A DNA stretch of 45,863 nucleotides, from positions 1 through 45,863 of the forward strand of contig JANXQL010000182.1 of assembly GCA_025356815.1 (NCBI GenBank), given 5' to 3'. This stretch comes from Pseudomonadota bacterium (GTDB taxonomy: Bacteria; Pseudomonadota; Gammaproteobacteria; Steroidobacterales; Steroidobacteraceae). Position 1 is the first letter of the stretch; each line of letters opens with the position of its first letter. The notes below the pieces were generated by a model. The model was given only the letters and a program-made list of their open reading frames with translations. It was not told the DNA's origin and did no database searches. The position numbers were made by a program, and so were the translations under genes. Positions 1 to 8,716 of the stretch are shown here, piece after piece.

Positions 1-312
1 TTTGAACTTTGCCCTGAATAGCACTTGCGTCCACGTTGCATGCTGGGGGTTGGCGAAGATCCAGCCGCGGTAGTCCTTGGTCTCGATCACAAAGACGCCA
101 AATCGGGAAACGAGGATGTGATCGATCTGCGTGGTGCCGTCCTCCAGCCGCAGCGTCACATTGTTGAGCAGGTGGTAGTCGGGAGATGTGAAGTGCGACT
201 GGATGGCGTTTCTTACCGCAGCTTCGCCACGGCTTTGCGGTGAGCTGGACCGGCGCCGGCCGAAGAGAAAGCCGATGACAGCGGCGAGGAGCAGTAGAAC
301 GACCAACTTCAT
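1..312 (-). CDS. NERD-domain membrane-anchored protein, 3' part missing (left edge)
   Basis: The frame opens at an ATG read from 312 and stays open to base 1, giving 104 residues with no stop, so the gene runs off the window. Residues 1-18 form a hydrophobic anchor followed by an Arg-rich stretch (GRRR), which predicts a cytoplasmic main domain. Residues 28-104 resemble the nuclease-related (NERD) domain: QIDHI with Asp64, then FGVFVIETK with Glu77 and Lys79, then YRGWIF. Asp...Glu-x-Lys is the PD-(D/E)XK-type core expected of this family. It lies 57 bases downstream of the integrase on the same strand, so it is probably island cargo. NERD proteins occur in defence and mobile regions, but their substrates are mostly unknown. 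The family call is fairly firm; nuclease activity is inference. Confidence 0.75.
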   Translation of the reverse strand, partial: MKLVVLLLLAAVIGFLFGRRRSSSPQSRGEAAVRNAIQSHFTSPDYHLLNNVTLRLEDGTTQIDHILVSRFGVFVIETKDYRGWIFANPQHATWTQVLFRAKFK

Positions 313-369
313 CGGTATTGCCTTCGGCGATCGCCGTGAGCTTGAACTCTTGCTTTGATAATTGGCTCG

Positions 370-1602
370 TCACGCCGCCTGAAACGCTTTCCCGAACCGC
401 CCGATCACGACCTTCCTCCCCTCCTCGATCTGCGCGTCCACGAGGTCCGCCCACCACTGCAGCATCTCGCGGCGCTGCGCGAGGTACTCGGCCTTGTTGT
501 AGACACCGCGGACGCCCTTCTGCTCGTGCGCAAGCGCCTTCTCGATCCAGTCGGAGTTGAAGCCGGCCTCGTGCAGCTGCGTCGAGGCCGTGCGGCGGAA
601 ATCGTGAATCACGAATTCCCGCACGCCGAGGTCGAGCGAGCGGATCGCCTGGTTGAGCGTGCTGTGGGCGATCGGCTCCTTCAGCGTGTTGCGGCTTGGC
701 AGCACCCACTGCGACTTGCTGGCGAGCCCCTTCAATTCCTCGAACATCGCCACTGCTTGTTTGGACAACGGCACCAGGTGCGGCTTGTCCTTCTTCATAC
801 GCTCCGCCGGAATCAGCCATTCCGACTTTTCGAAGTTGATCTCGTCCCAGCGCGCGCCGATCAGCTCGCCCTTGCGGATCATGCACAGCACCAGCAAGTG
901 CAGCGCGAGCTTGTACTGCCGGCGGATGGAAGACTGGTAGATGCCGCGCAGCAGCTGGCCGATCTCCTGCTGGCTCAGCGCCACATCGCGGCTGCGTGCC
1001 GTCGCGATGAACCGCGCCTCGATGGCGGCGGCCGGGTTGAAGCGCGTCTTGCCGCGAGCGATTGCGTAGGCGAAAAGGCGCTTGATGACATTCCGGGTCT
1101 GCAGCGCCATCTGGTCCGCGCCGTGAGCTTTCACAGCGTCCGTAATCGCGAGGATGTCCGGAATGGTGACGTCGGCTACGGGCTTGTCGCCGATAGCGGG
1201 CAGGACGTCCTTGTCGAGGACCCGCCGGATGTTGCGCGGCGCGCTGTTGGTGCGGCTCACGACATCGGCGTACCAGAGGTTCGCGAACGCCGCGACCGTG
1301 TCGGTGGCGCGCCCCGCCTGTGCGGCCTTCTCCACGCGCTTGGCAGCCGCCGGCGACTGCCCATGGGCGATGAGCGCCCGGCACTGCTCGCGCCACAGGC
1401 GGGCCTGGGCGAGCGTGTGCGCGGGGTATTCGCCGAGAGTCACCTTCTCCTTGGGCGAGCCGCGGCCGCCTTGCCGGTACTGCATGCGCCAGACCTTTTT
1501 TCCGCTCGGGTGCACCTCGATGTAGAGCCCACCACCGTCGGCGATCTGGTAGGCGCGCTCTTTCGCCTGCGATCGTTGGAGTTTCGTGTCATTGAGCGCC
1601 AT
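370..1602 (-). CDS. int: P4-type tyrosine integrase of a genomic island
   Basis: This is a 410-residue site-specific recombinase. The N-terminal part (about residues 1-90, including GGGLYIEV and LGEYPAHTLAQAR) is the DUF4102-like arm-binding domain of P4/CP4-57-type integrases. The C-terminal catalytic domain shows Arg243 (IRKGEL), His333-x-x-Arg336 (HDFRRT), His359 (LAHEQ) and the nucleophile Tyr368, so it looks intact. An ATG at 1665 in the same frame is possible, but the ATG at 1602 is chosen because AGGGGG sits seven bases before it and family homology starts there. It lies about 210 bases beyond the 3' end of mnmE, the usual position of an integrase next to its attachment site. It should integrate and, with an excisionase not seen here, excise the island that extends left of the window. 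Confidence 0.9.
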   Translation of the reverse strand: MALNDTKLQRSQAKERAYQIADGGGLYIEVHPSGKKVWRMQYRQGGRGSPKEKVTLGEYPAHTLAQARLWREQCRALIAHGQSPAAAKRVEKAAQAGRATDTVAAFANLWYADVVSRTNSAPRNIRRVLDKDVLPAIGDKPVADVTIPDILAITDAVKAHGADQMALQTRNVIKRLFAYAIARGKTRFNPAAAIEARFIATARSRDVALSQQEIGQLLRGIYQSSIRRQYKLALHLLVLCMIRKGELIGARWDEINFEKSEWLIPAERMKKDKPHLVPLSKQAVAMFEELKGLASKSQWVLPSRNTLKEPIAHSTLNQAIRSLDLGVREFVIHDFRRTASTQLHEAGFNSDWIEKALAHEQKGVRGVYNKAEYLAQRREMLQWWADLVDAQIEEGRKVVIGRFGKAFQAA

Positions 1603-1626
1603 GCGTGCCCCCTGGAAATCGACCCC

Positions 1627-1745
1627 GTGCCCCATGGCTATCTTCTGACCCCCTAAATGGGGCACCGAGAGACGCTACATGGGGCACCTATGGGGGCACA
1701 ATAACAAGGCTGCCCATGGAGGGCAATGGACGAAGGTGGGGCAAA
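1627..1745. repeat. Cluster of ATGGGGCAC-like repeats, putative integrase arm sites
   Basis: Copies of ATGGGGCAC lie at 1657-1665 and 1679-1687. Variants are ATGGGGGCAC at 1690-1699 and GTGGGGCAAA at 1736-1745, and an inverted copy lies at 1627-1635. Five copies within about 120 bases, between the integrase start and the mnmE end, are best explained as arm-type binding sites for the integrase or its excisionase. The binding role is inferred from position only. Confidence 0.5.
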
Positions 1746-1790
1746 TGGCCTTAAAAATCAGCGTTTCTCGCACACTCGGCGGTAGTCGCT

Positions 1791-1809
1791 GGACGTCTCC
1801 GGACGTCTC
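1791..1809. repeat. Tandem 9-base repeat beside the mnmE stop codon
   Basis: GGACGTCTC occurs twice, at 1791-1799 and 1801-1809, separated by one base and ending one base before the mnmE stop codon. It lies between the arm-like repeats and the putative crossover core, so it could be a recombination-protein site. Nothing else supports a function. Confidence 0.4.
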
Positions 1810-1810
1810 G

Positions 1811-1828
1811 CTATTTTCCGATGCAGAA
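1811..1828 (-). other. Putative attachment core at the 3' end of mnmE
   Basis: On the minus strand the last 18 bases of mnmE read TTCTGCATCGGAAAATAG, encoding Phe-Cys-Ile-Gly-Lys-stop. SGI1-family islands are known to integrate at this same 18-base end of trmE/mnmE (TTCTGTATTGGGAAGTAA in Salmonella); the two differ only at four third positions and the final stop-codon base. The adjacent tyrosine integrase makes this the likely island boundary. The second copy would lie left of the window. Confidence 0.6.
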
Positions 1829-3151
1829 GCTAGAAAAAATCTCGCCCAACAGATCGTCGCTCGAAAATCGACCCGTGATCTCTCCAAGACTGTCGTGGGC
1901 GAGACGCAGTTCCTCGGCGACGATTTCGGGTCCGTTGCCGTCGGCCAGCGCGCGAACGGCAATTGCGAGACGTTCACGAGAACGGGCCAGAGCGTCGAGC
2001 TGGCGGCGGCGTGCGCTCAGAGAACCGGGGCCTGCCTGCAGGACGCCCAGTGCGGTTCGCAATCTGGTCCGCAGGGCTGGCAGTCCGTCTCCTCGAGTCG
2101 CGCACACGCTCATGCCCTCGCCTGTCGGGGCACTCCTGAGGTCCGTCTTGTTGAATACCAGCGTGACGGGCAGTTCGGCTGGCAGTGCACCAAGGTCGGC
2201 AGGCGTCGCAGCGAGGGCGTCAGGGTCGGTCGCGTCGACGACATACAGAACATGATCTGCGCGTTCGAGCTCGCGGCAGGTTCGGCGGATGCCCTCTGCC
2301 TCGACCCCGTCGGCGTTGGAGCGCAGACCGGCCGTGTCTAATAGCCACACTGGCAGGCCGTCCAGGTCGATTCGCTCGCGCAGCACGTCGCGGGTCGTTC
2401 CAGGGATCGCGCTGACGATCGCGGCATCCTGCCCGGAGAGCGCGTTCAGCAGGCTCGACTTGCCCGCGTTTGGGCGTCCGGCGATCACTACCACTCGCCC
2501 TTCCTGCAGCAGCCTCCCCTGCTCTGCTCGGACTGCGAGTTCCCGATAGTCCCCATCGAGCTGTTGCAAACGCGTCACGACGCGCTCCTCGCTCAGCAGG
2601 TCGATGTCCTCCTCGCTGAAGTCGATCGCGGCCTCGACGAACACGCGTAACTCGACTAGGCGGGACTCGAGCGAGTGGACGCAGTCCGAGAACTCGCCGT
2701 CCAGGGAGCGGGCTGCAGCGCGGGCTGCGGCGGCGGTGCCCGCGTTGATCAGGTCTGCGACCGCTTCCGCCTGCGCGAGGTCCAGGCGATCGTTCAGGAA
2801 TGCACGCTCGGTGAATTCCCCCGGACGTGCCATGCGCGCGCCGGCCGCAAGACAGGAGGCGACCAGCAGGTCGAGTACCACGGGGCTGCCGTGAGCGTGG
2901 AGTTCGAGCACGTCCTCGCCCGTGTACGACGCAGGCGCCGGAGACCACAGGACGAGGCCACGGTCGAGCACGTTGCCGTCCGCGTCGCGCAGCGGTCGGA
3001 GCACCGGGCAGCGGGCGGGCGGGACCGAGCCGATCACCCGCGCTGCAACGGTGGCCGCAGCAGGGCCGGACAGCCGCACGATCCCTACCCCGCCACGTCC
3101 CGGAGCAGTGGCGATCGCGACGATGGTGTCGGCTGAAGGGGCGGACGTCAT
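1811..3151 (-). CDS. mnmE: tRNA modification GTPase MnmE
   Basis: This 446-residue protein, with MnmG, installs the carboxymethylaminomethyl group at wobble uridine 34 of certain tRNAs. The N-terminal tetrahydrofolate-binding domain starts with TIVAIATAPGRGGVGIVRLSG. The G domain shows GRPNAGKS (225-232), GTTRD (251-255), DTAG (272-275) and NKTD (334-337). The C-terminus ends in the conserved Cys-Ile-Gly-Lys, whose Cys is catalytically required. Length is normal. It is last in the rpmH-rnpA-yidD-yidC-mnmE order, 97 bases after yidC. The 3' end appears to be used as an island insertion site but encodes an intact terminus. mnmG, rsmG and parAB, often next in related genomes, are not seen because the island intervenes. 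Confidence 0.97.
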   Translation of the reverse strand: MTSAPSADTIVAIATAPGRGGVGIVRLSGPAAATVAARVIGSVPPARCPVLRPLRDADGNVLDRGLVLWSPAPASYTGEDVLELHAHGSPVVLDLLVASCLAAGARMARPGEFTERAFLNDRLDLAQAEAVADLINAGTAAAARAAARSLDGEFSDCVHSLESRLVELRVFVEAAIDFSEEDIDLLSEERVVTRLQQLDGDYRELAVRAEQGRLLQEGRVVVIAGRPNAGKSSLLNALSGQDAAIVSAIPGTTRDVLRERIDLDGLPVWLLDTAGLRSNADGVEAEGIRRTCRELERADHVLYVVDATDPDALAATPADLGALPAELPVTLVFNKTDLRSAPTGEGMSVCATRGDGLPALRTRLRTALGVLQAGPGSLSARRRQLDALARSRERLAIAVRALADGNGPEIVAEELRLAHDSLGEITGRFSSDDLLGEIFSSFCIGK

Positions 3152-3248
3152 GTAGCGCGGAGGCCCGGTCGCGGCAGGAGCCGCGATCCGGACGATACAC
3201 CGGTGGGACGGTCGTTGCGCGCCGCGGAGGGAGCGCGCCGGCGCCGGT

Positions 3249-4976
3249 TCAGGCGCGCTTCTTTTCCTCGAGCGAGACCAGCTCGTTGATACGCCACTGC
3301 TGGGCGATCGACAGCACCGTGTTCGTAATCCAGTAGAGCACGAGGCCGGCCGGGAAGAACGCCATCATCGCGGTCATGACCAGTGGCATGAACGCGAACA
3401 CCTTCGCCTGCACCGGGTCCGGCGGCGCAGGGTTCAGTTTGAACTGGCCGAACATCGCAACGCCCATGATCGCAGGCAACACGAAGTACGGATCGCGCAG
3501 CGACAGGTCCTGGATCCACAGCAGGAAGGGTGCCTGTCGAACCTCGACGCTCTCGAGCAGCACCCAGTAGAAGCCCATGAACACCGGGATCTGCACGAGG
3601 ATCGGCAGGCAGCCGGCGAGCGGGTTCACCTTCTCGCGCTTGTACAGCTCCATCATCTGCTTGCCGAGCTGTTCGCGGTCGTCCTTGTAACGCTCCTGCA
3701 TTGCCTTCATGCGCGGGGCGATCGTGCGCATGCGCGCCATCGAGCGACCGCTGGTCTGCGCCAACGGGTAGAACGCGAGCTTGATCAGGAACGTCACAAT
3801 GATGATCGAGAAGCCCCAGTTGCCGATCAGGCGGTGCACCTGCGAGAGCAGCCAGAACAACGGCTGGGCGATCACGGTGAGACGGCCGTAGTCCGCCGTG
3901 AGGTCAAGCTTCGGGGCGACCGCGGAGAGCTGCTCCTGCAACTTCGGGCCGATGAACAGCGTCTGGTGGAATTCTGCCGTCGCGCCGGGCGCGATGTCCT
4001 GCCAGGGGCCGATCACTCCGAGACGGTAGTCGTTGTCCTTGACCGCTAGCGTGTAGTCGGTCGGTGCGGTCGGATCCGGCACGATTGCGGCGACGAAGTG
4101 ATGCTCCAGCGCGGCGGCCCAGCCGCCGGTGAGCGGTGCCTTCGGCAGCTGCTCGGGGTCGGGCTTCTCCAGGTCAAGCTTCTGGTACTTCTTGCCGTTG
4201 TAGACGGCCGGGCCCTTGAACGAGTATGTCGACGGATCCCACATCGAACGCTCGACCTTCGCCCAGTGGTGGGTGATCTGGGAATAGGCGCGCGCGCGCC
4301 AGGGCGCGGTGCCCTGATTGACCACGCTCTGTGTCAGCTCGATCGTATAGCTTCCCCGGCGCAGGTGAATCAAGCGCGTGACGGTAAGCCCTGCACCGTC
4401 GCTCCAGGTCAGCGGCACCGTCAGATCGTCCTGATTGTCGGCGAGCTGGTAGCGCGATGCGGACGCGCTGAACACCGCCTTCTGGTTGGGTTCGGCGGCG
4501 ACTCCACCCGTGGTGAGGCCCCACTGGAATACGGAGGGGCCCTCGGCGCCGTCGGCATTCATCAGGTGGATGAGATCGCTCGGCGTGTCCTTACGGCGCG
4601 GGTACTTGCGCAGCTGGGCGTCACGCAGCTCGCCGCCGAGGGTGGTGAACTCCAGTTCGAGCACATCCGTACTGACGTGGATCGTCTCGGCAGCCGGCAC
4701 TGCGGCGACCGGCGGTTCAGCGCCGGCGGCGGCGAGGGCGGGCTGGGCGGCGGCGCTGGCTGGCACGGCGGTCGGCGGCGTGCCCGCGCCGGGGACCGCG
4801 TCATACAGCGAGCCGGCCGCGGGGATCGGGTTGGCGGTGGCGCGATTCTCGGATGCGGAAGTCACGACCGCGGCCGGGGTGGGTGTCGGCGGACTGAAAT
4901 CGTGCTGCCAGGTCTGCAGGTTCAGGAACAGCAGGACGGCGAGCCCGGCCCACAGGAAGACGCGTTGATTATCCAT
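3249..4976 (-). CDS. yidC: Membrane protein insertase YidC
   Basis: A 575-residue inner-membrane insertase and chaperone for Sec-dependent and Sec-independent membrane proteins. The N-terminal transmembrane helix ([19 protein letters not shown]) is followed by an Ala/Pro-rich linker and the large periplasmic beta-sandwich domain typical of Gram-negative YidC. Five C-terminal helices follow, including [21 protein letters not shown], the cytosolic coiled loop ([30 protein letters not shown]) and [19 protein letters not shown]. The Arg in the first conserved helix region and the basic C-terminal tail (SLEEKKRA) are as expected. Its start overlaps the yidD end by eight bases, which implies translational coupling. 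Confidence 0.97.
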   Translation of the reverse strand: MDNQRVFLWAGLAVLLFLNLQTWQHDFSPPTPTPAAVVTSASENRATANPIPAAGSLYDAVPGAGTPPTAVPASAAAQPALAAAGAEPPVAAVPAAETIHVSTDVLELEFTTLGGELRDAQLRKYPRRKDTPSDLIHLMNADGAEGPSVFQWGLTTGGVAAEPNQKAVFSASASRYQLADNQDDLTVPLTWSDGAGLTVTRLIHLRRGSYTIELTQSVVNQGTAPWRARAYSQITHHWAKVERSMWDPSTYSFKGPAVYNGKKYQKLDLEKPDPEQLPKAPLTGGWAAALEHHFVAAIVPDPTAPTDYTLAVKDNDYRLGVIGPWQDIAPGATAEFHQTLFIGPKLQEQLSAVAPKLDLTADYGRLTVIAQPLFWLLSQVHRLIGNWGFSIIIVTFLIKLAFYPLAQTSGRSMARMRTIAPRMKAMQERYKDDREQLGKQMMELYKREKVNPLAGCLPILVQIPVFMGFYWVLLESVEVRQAPFLLWIQDLSLRDPYFVLPAIMGVAMFGQFKLNPAPPDPVQAKVFAFMPLVMTAMMAFFPAGLVLYWITNTVLSIAQQWRINELVSLEEKKRA

Positions 4977-5259
4977 GCAGCGAACTCTTCAGGTCTGGAT
5001 CACGAGCGCGGCTCGGGCGCGCGGGTACCGGATCGTACCCGCCGGGGTGCCACGGATGGCAGCGACCGACGCGACGCGCGGCGAGCCAGGCTCCCCGGAC
5101 GGCGCCGTGTCGGTCGATGGCCTCGAGGGCGTAGGCGGAACAGGTCGGGTAGAAACGGCAACACGGTCCGAGGATCGGGCTGAGCGTGTAGCGGTAGAAC
5201 AGGATCGCGCCACGGGCGGCGTGGGCGAGCGGGCTGCGGGACTCGGCAGGCTGGTTCAT
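4969..5259 (-). CDS. yidD: Membrane protein insertion efficiency factor YidD
   Basis: This small 96-residue protein carries the hallmark of the family: [30 protein letters not shown], with its conserved Cys residues, then GCW-region equivalent [18 protein letters not shown]. It is an amphipathic inner-membrane-associated protein thought to assist YidC-dependent insertion. It sits in the standard place between rnpA and yidC, 13 bases after rnpA, and overlaps the yidC start by eight bases. The C-terminal tail beyond the GGYDPVP motif is short and basic. Confidence 0.94.
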   Translation of the reverse strand: MNQPAESRSPLAHAARGAILFYRYTLSPILGPCCRFYPTCSAYALEAIDRHGAVRGAWLAARRVGRCHPWHPGGYDPVPARPSRARDPDLKSSLHG

Positions 5260-5272
5260 GAATCCCTCCGCT

Positions 5273-5644
5273 CTAGGGCTGCGGCGGCGGCGCCGCTTTG
5301 CGAATCGCTTCGGCGAACAGGCGTTCCAGGCTCGTCAGCAGCACCGGCCGCTCGGCGTTGCGGGCCCCGGGTCTACTGGTGACGACAAAATCCAGTGGCG
5401 GCAGCGTCGGCTGGCGCAGGCGGAACAGCTCGCGAATCATTCGCCGGATGCGGTTGCGGCTGACGGCGTTCCCCACGGTCCGGTAGCTGACCGACATTCC
5501 TAGCCGGGCGTGACCGAGAGGATTGACGATCGCATTGACGGCGAACAGTCCATCACCCGCCCGTCTGCCCTCGCGGTAGACACGATCAAACTCTGCACCG
5601 GCATGGAGTCGGTGGCAGGGGCGAAATTGGTACGGGCCAGTCAC
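5273..5644 (-). CDS. rnpA: Ribonuclease P protein component
   Basis: A 123-residue basic protein subunit of RNase P, which removes 5' leaders from pre-tRNAs together with the rnpB RNA (not in this window). The RNR motif is clear in [18 protein letters not shown], and the upstream [20 protein letters not shown] matches the beta-sheet core. It follows rpmH after 42 bases, as in nearly all bacteria. The C-terminal tail is Pro-rich (APPPQP). Confidence 0.95.
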   Translation of the reverse strand: MTGPYQFRPCHRLHAGAEFDRVYREGRRAGDGLFAVNAIVNPLGHARLGMSVSYRTVGNAVSRNRIRRMIRELFRLRQPTLPPLDFVVTSRPGARNAERPVLLTSLERLFAEAIRKAAPPPQP

Positions 5645-5686
5645 GGCGACGCGGAACCGGGCGCCGCGCGCGGGCTAGATGCCGGC

Positions 5687-5821
5687 TCAGGGAATAAGGC
5701 GCTTGCGGCCCTTCGCGCGGCGACGCGCCAGGACCTGCCGGCCCTTCTTGTCTGCCATGCGCGCACGGAAGCCGTGCGTACGGGCGCGTTTGACCTTGCT
5801 CGGCTGGTAGGTGCGCTTCAT
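5687..5821 (-). CDS. rpmH: 50S ribosomal protein L34
   Basis: A 44-residue protein starting [20 protein letters not shown] and ending in GRKRLIP, full length and canonical. The frame is open further upstream, but the ATG at 5821 begins the conserved sequence. It is the first gene of the leftward operon and has a good sigma-70-type promoter about 50 bases upstream. Confidence 0.97.
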   Translation of the reverse strand: MKRTYQPSKVKRARTHGFRARMADKKGRQVLARRRAKGRKRLIP

Positions 5822-5871
5822 GGGAAAATCGTCCAAGAACAAACAGCTGCCGAAATCGGCGCGAGCCGGCA

Positions 5872-5900
5872 AATTTACTTTGGAGGATGGGGGTTGTCAA
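5872..5900 (-). promoter_or_regulatory. Sigma-70-type promoter for the rpmH operon
   Basis: On the minus strand TTGACA (5895-5900) and TAAATT (5872-5877) are separated by exactly 17 bases. The -35 is a perfect consensus and the -10 matches four of six. The element points at rpmH, giving a leader of about 45 bases. Confidence 0.65.
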
Positions 5901-5943
5901 CTGGCTTGCGAGCAAACGCCCATTGGTCCCGGCCGGGGGTCGG

Positions 5944-5949
5944 TATAGA
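5944..5949 (+). promoter_or_regulatory. Candidate -10 element for dnaA
   Basis: TATAGA lies 42 bases before the chosen dnaA start and would give a leader of about 35 bases. No convincing -35 is seen at the right distance. This is the only good -10 match between the rpmH promoter and dnaA. Confidence 0.35.
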
Positions 5950-5991
5950 CTCCCCTCCCCCTCACCCACCCTCGGCGCAAGCAAGACGCGA

Positions 5992-7344
5992 ATGGTCACC
6001 GAGGCTACCGTGTGGAATCGCTGCCTCCGCCAGCTAGAAGCGGAGGTTCCCGAACAGCTCTTCAACGTCTGGGTCCGGCCGCTGCAGGCGGTCGAGGCTG
6101 CCGGCGAGCTGCGCCTGCTCGCGCCGAACCGCTTCGTCGTCGACTGGGTGCGACAGAATCTCTACGAGCGCATCGGCGAGCTGGTGCGCGGCCACCAGCA
6201 GGGCGGCGAGCGGCCGCTGCAGGTGCTGCTCGAGGTCGGGACCCGCCCCACGCCGCCTGCGGGCGCTCTGCCCGTCGCCGAGGCAGCGCCCGTCCGGGCT
6301 GGGCGACCGGCGCCGATCGTGATCGGCGCCCGCGTGAACCCGGAGTTCACGTTCGACAACTTCGTCGAGGGCAAGAGCAACCAGCTCGCCAAGGCCGCTG
6401 CGCGCCAAGTCGCCGACAATCCAGGCAAGGCCTATAACCCGCTCTTCGTGTATGGCGGCGTCGGGCTCGGCAAGACGCACCTGATGCACGCGGTGGCAAA
6501 CGCGATCAAGGCGCGCCGCCCCGATGCGCGCGTCGCGTACGTGCATTCGGAACGCTTCGTGGGCGATATGGTGCGTGCGCTGCAGCACAATACGATCGCG
6601 GACTTCAAGCACGCTTACCGCTCGCTCGATGCATTGCTGATCGACGACATTCAGTTCTTCGCCGGCAAGGAGCGCTCGCAGGAGGAGTTCTTCCACACGT
6701 TCAACACGCTGCTGGAGGGCCAACAGCAGGTCATCCTGACCTGCGATCGCTACCCGAAGGAAGTCAATGGTCTCGAGGAACGGTTGAAGTCCCGCTTCGG
6801 TTGGGGGCTGACGATCGCGATCGAGCCGCCGGAGCTGGAGACGTGCGTCGCGATCCTGATGAGCAAGGCCCACGGCGCGCAGGTGGAGCTGCCGGAGGAA
6901 GTGGCGTTCTTCATCGCCAAACGCATCCGTTCCAACGTCCGCGAGCTGGAAGGCGCGCTGCGCCGGGTCGCAGCCAACGCGCAGTTCACCGGTCGGCCGA
7001 TCACGCTGGATTTCGCGAAGGAGGCGCTGCGCGACCTGCTCGCGTTGCAGGAGAAGCTGGTCACCGTCGAGAACATCCAGAAGACGGTGGCGGAGTATTA
7101 CAAGATCCGGGTCGCGGATCTGCTGTCGAAGCGGCGCAGTCGCTCGATCGCCCGACCGCGCCAGATGGCGATGGCGCTCGCGAAGGAACTGACCAACCAT
7201 TCGCTGCCGGAGATCGGGGACGCGTTCGGCGGTCGCGACCATACGACGGTGATGCACGCGTGCAAGCGGATCAAGGAACTGCGTGAACTGGAGCGGAGAA
7301 TGGCGGAGGATTTCTCGAACCTGTTGAGAACCCTGACCGGATGA
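5992..7344 (+). CDS. dnaA: Chromosomal replication initiator DnaA
   Basis: A 450-residue AAA+ initiator that binds DnaA boxes and opens oriC. Domain I starts at [25 protein letters not shown], and a short Pro/Ala-rich domain II covers about residues 85-112. Domain III has Walker A GGVGLGKT (155-162) and Walker B LLIDDIQ (215-221). Domain IV ends with the DNA-binding signature around [23 protein letters not shown]. The frame is open from 5887, but the ATG at 5992 is preferred because family homology begins there; its ribosome-binding site is weak. It is divergent from rpmH, the standard arrangement. Confidence 0.96.
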   Translation: MVTEATVWNRCLRQLEAEVPEQLFNVWVRPLQAVEAAGELRLLAPNRFVVDWVRQNLYERIGELVRGHQQGGERPLQVLLEVGTRPTPPAGALPVAEAAPVRAGRPAPIVIGARVNPEFTFDNFVEGKSNQLAKAAARQVADNPGKAYNPLFVYGGVGLGKTHLMHAVANAIKARRPDARVAYVHSERFVGDMVRALQHNTIADFKHAYRSLDALLIDDIQFFAGKERSQEEFFHTFNTLLEGQQQVILTCDRYPKEVNGLEERLKSRFGWGLTIAIEPPELETCVAILMSKAHGAQVELPEEVAFFIAKRIRSNVRELEGALRRVAANAQFTGRPITLDFAKEALRDLLALQEKLVTVENIQKTVAEYYKIRVADLLSKRRSRSIARPRQMAMALAKELTNHSLPEIGDAFGGRDHTTVMHACKRIKELRELERRMAEDFSNLLRTLTG

Positions 7345-7614
7345 TGTGCACAACTTGTGGAGCGGCAGACCTCCCCGAAACCATGGCAAGATATCCACAA
7401 GAGTCACACAGCGTGTGCGGGGGTCTCAGGGCACTCTATTAAGAGGGTTTGACCGACCGCAAACCGGTGACGAGGCAGTAGTTTTCCGGGTTATCCAGAG
7501 AAAGGGCCGTCACTAGTTGTAATAACAACTATCTGTAATCCTAACGATCTCAGGAAAGAATTAAATCAATAGACCGACGGCACACGACGCCGCGGGGACC
7601 GCGAAGGTACAGCG
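7345..7614. other. oriC: Candidate oriC in the dnaA-dnaN gap
   Basis: This 270-base noncoding stretch is markedly more AT-rich in its right half (about 7510-7570). Near-consensus DnaA boxes are TGTGCACAA at 7345-7353 (reverse), ATATCCACA at 7391-7399 and TTATCCAGA at 7491-7499, the last two each 8/9 to TTATCCACA. A perfect 7-bp stem with a 4-base loop lies at 7514-7531, and the run GAATTAAATCAAT at 7558-7570 could serve as an unwinding element. The dnaN promoter must also be in here. The rpmH-dnaA gap (170 bases) shows no good DnaA box, so this gap is the better origin candidate. The call is inferred from motifs and gene context. Confidence 0.5.
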
Positions 7615-8709
7615 ATGAAATTCACGAGCGAACGCGAACGGATCCTTGAACCCCTGCAGGCGGTCATCGGCGTGGTGGAGCGCCGGCAGACGATGCCGAT
7701 ACTCGCGAACGTGCTGTTGTCGGCCAAGAACGGCCGGCTTGCGATTACCGCGACGGACCTTGAAGTCGAGTTGGTCGCAGGTGGCGACGTCACCGTGCAG
7801 ATCGCGGGCGACATCACGGTCCCGGGCCGCAAGTTCCTGGACATCGTCCGTGCGCTGCCGGACAAGGCGGCCGTGACGTTCTCCGTCGAAGGCGAGAAGG
7901 CGATCGTGAAGGCGGGCAAGAGCCGTTTCACGCTGACGACGCTGGCGGCCCCGGACTTCCCGTCGGTCGAGGAGATCAACGCGCAGTTGAATTTCGAAGT
8001 CGAGCAGTCGGCGTTGAAGCGTCTGGTCGAGAAGACGCATTTTTCCATGGCGCAGCAGGACGTGCGTTACTACCTCAATGGCATGTTGCTTGAATCTGAC
8101 GGAAAAATGCTCCGTACGGTTGCGACTGATGGCCATCGTCTTGCATTGTGCGAGATGGAACTGGTCACCAAGTCGGGCAGCCAGCAGGTGATCGTGCCAC
8201 GTAAGGGGGTGCTCGAGCTTCAGCGGCTCATGGGATCGGAGGGCAACATCGCGGTGCAGGTCGGAAGCAACCACATTCGGGTCACGATCGGCGACATTCG
8301 GTTTACTTCCAAGCTGATCGATGGGCGCTTTCCCGAGTACGGGCGGGTCATTCCGGCCGCACCGCCGCGGCTGGTGCGGGCGGATCGCGAGGCCCTGCGG
8401 CGCGCGCTGCAGCGCACATCCATCCTGGCGAACGAGAAGTACCGCGGTATCCGGCTGGCACTGAAGGCGAACCTGATCCAGCTGTCGGCGCACAACCCGG
8501 AGCAGGAGGAGGCCGAGGAGGATGTCGAGGTCAGTTACGACGGCGAGGAGTTCGAGGTTGGCTTCAATGTGAACTACTTGCTGGACGCGCTGGCGGCGAT
8601 CGATGGCGCGGAGGTGGAGCTTGGGATCACGGACGCCAACAGCAGTTGCCTCGTGCGCGCGCCGGGCGGCGGACCTGCGCGGTACGTTGTGATGCCGATG
8701 CGCCTCTGA
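7615..8709 (+). CDS. dnaN: DNA polymerase III beta subunit (sliding clamp)
   Basis: A 364-residue clamp protein, a homodimeric ring that tethers polymerase III and other repair enzymes to DNA. It starts MKFTSERERILEPLQAVIGVVERRQTMPILANVLL and ends in the conserved PGGGPARYVVMPMRL. The three repeated clamp domains fit the length. GAAGG seven bases before the ATG is a good ribosome-binding site. recF begins seven bases downstream, so the two are probably co-transcribed. Confidence 0.97.
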   Translation: MKFTSERERILEPLQAVIGVVERRQTMPILANVLLSAKNGRLAITATDLEVELVAGGDVTVQIAGDITVPGRKFLDIVRALPDKAAVTFSVEGEKAIVKAGKSRFTLTTLAAPDFPSVEEINAQLNFEVEQSALKRLVEKTHFSMAQQDVRYYLNGMLLESDGKMLRTVATDGHRLALCEMELVTKSGSQQVIVPRKGVLELQRLMGSEGNIAVQVGSNHIRVTIGDIRFTSKLIDGRFPEYGRVIPAAPPRLVRADREALRRALQRTSILANEKYRGIRLALKANLIQLSAHNPEQEEAEEDVEVSYDGEEFEVGFNVNYLLDALAAIDGAEVELGITDANSSCLVRAPGGGPARYVVMPMRL

Positions 8710-8716
8710 CCGGGGA

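Noticed and set aside
1679-2341. Rightward 220-residue frame antisense to mnmE
   Set aside because: It overlaps the complete, conserved mnmE in the other direction and has no recognisable domain.
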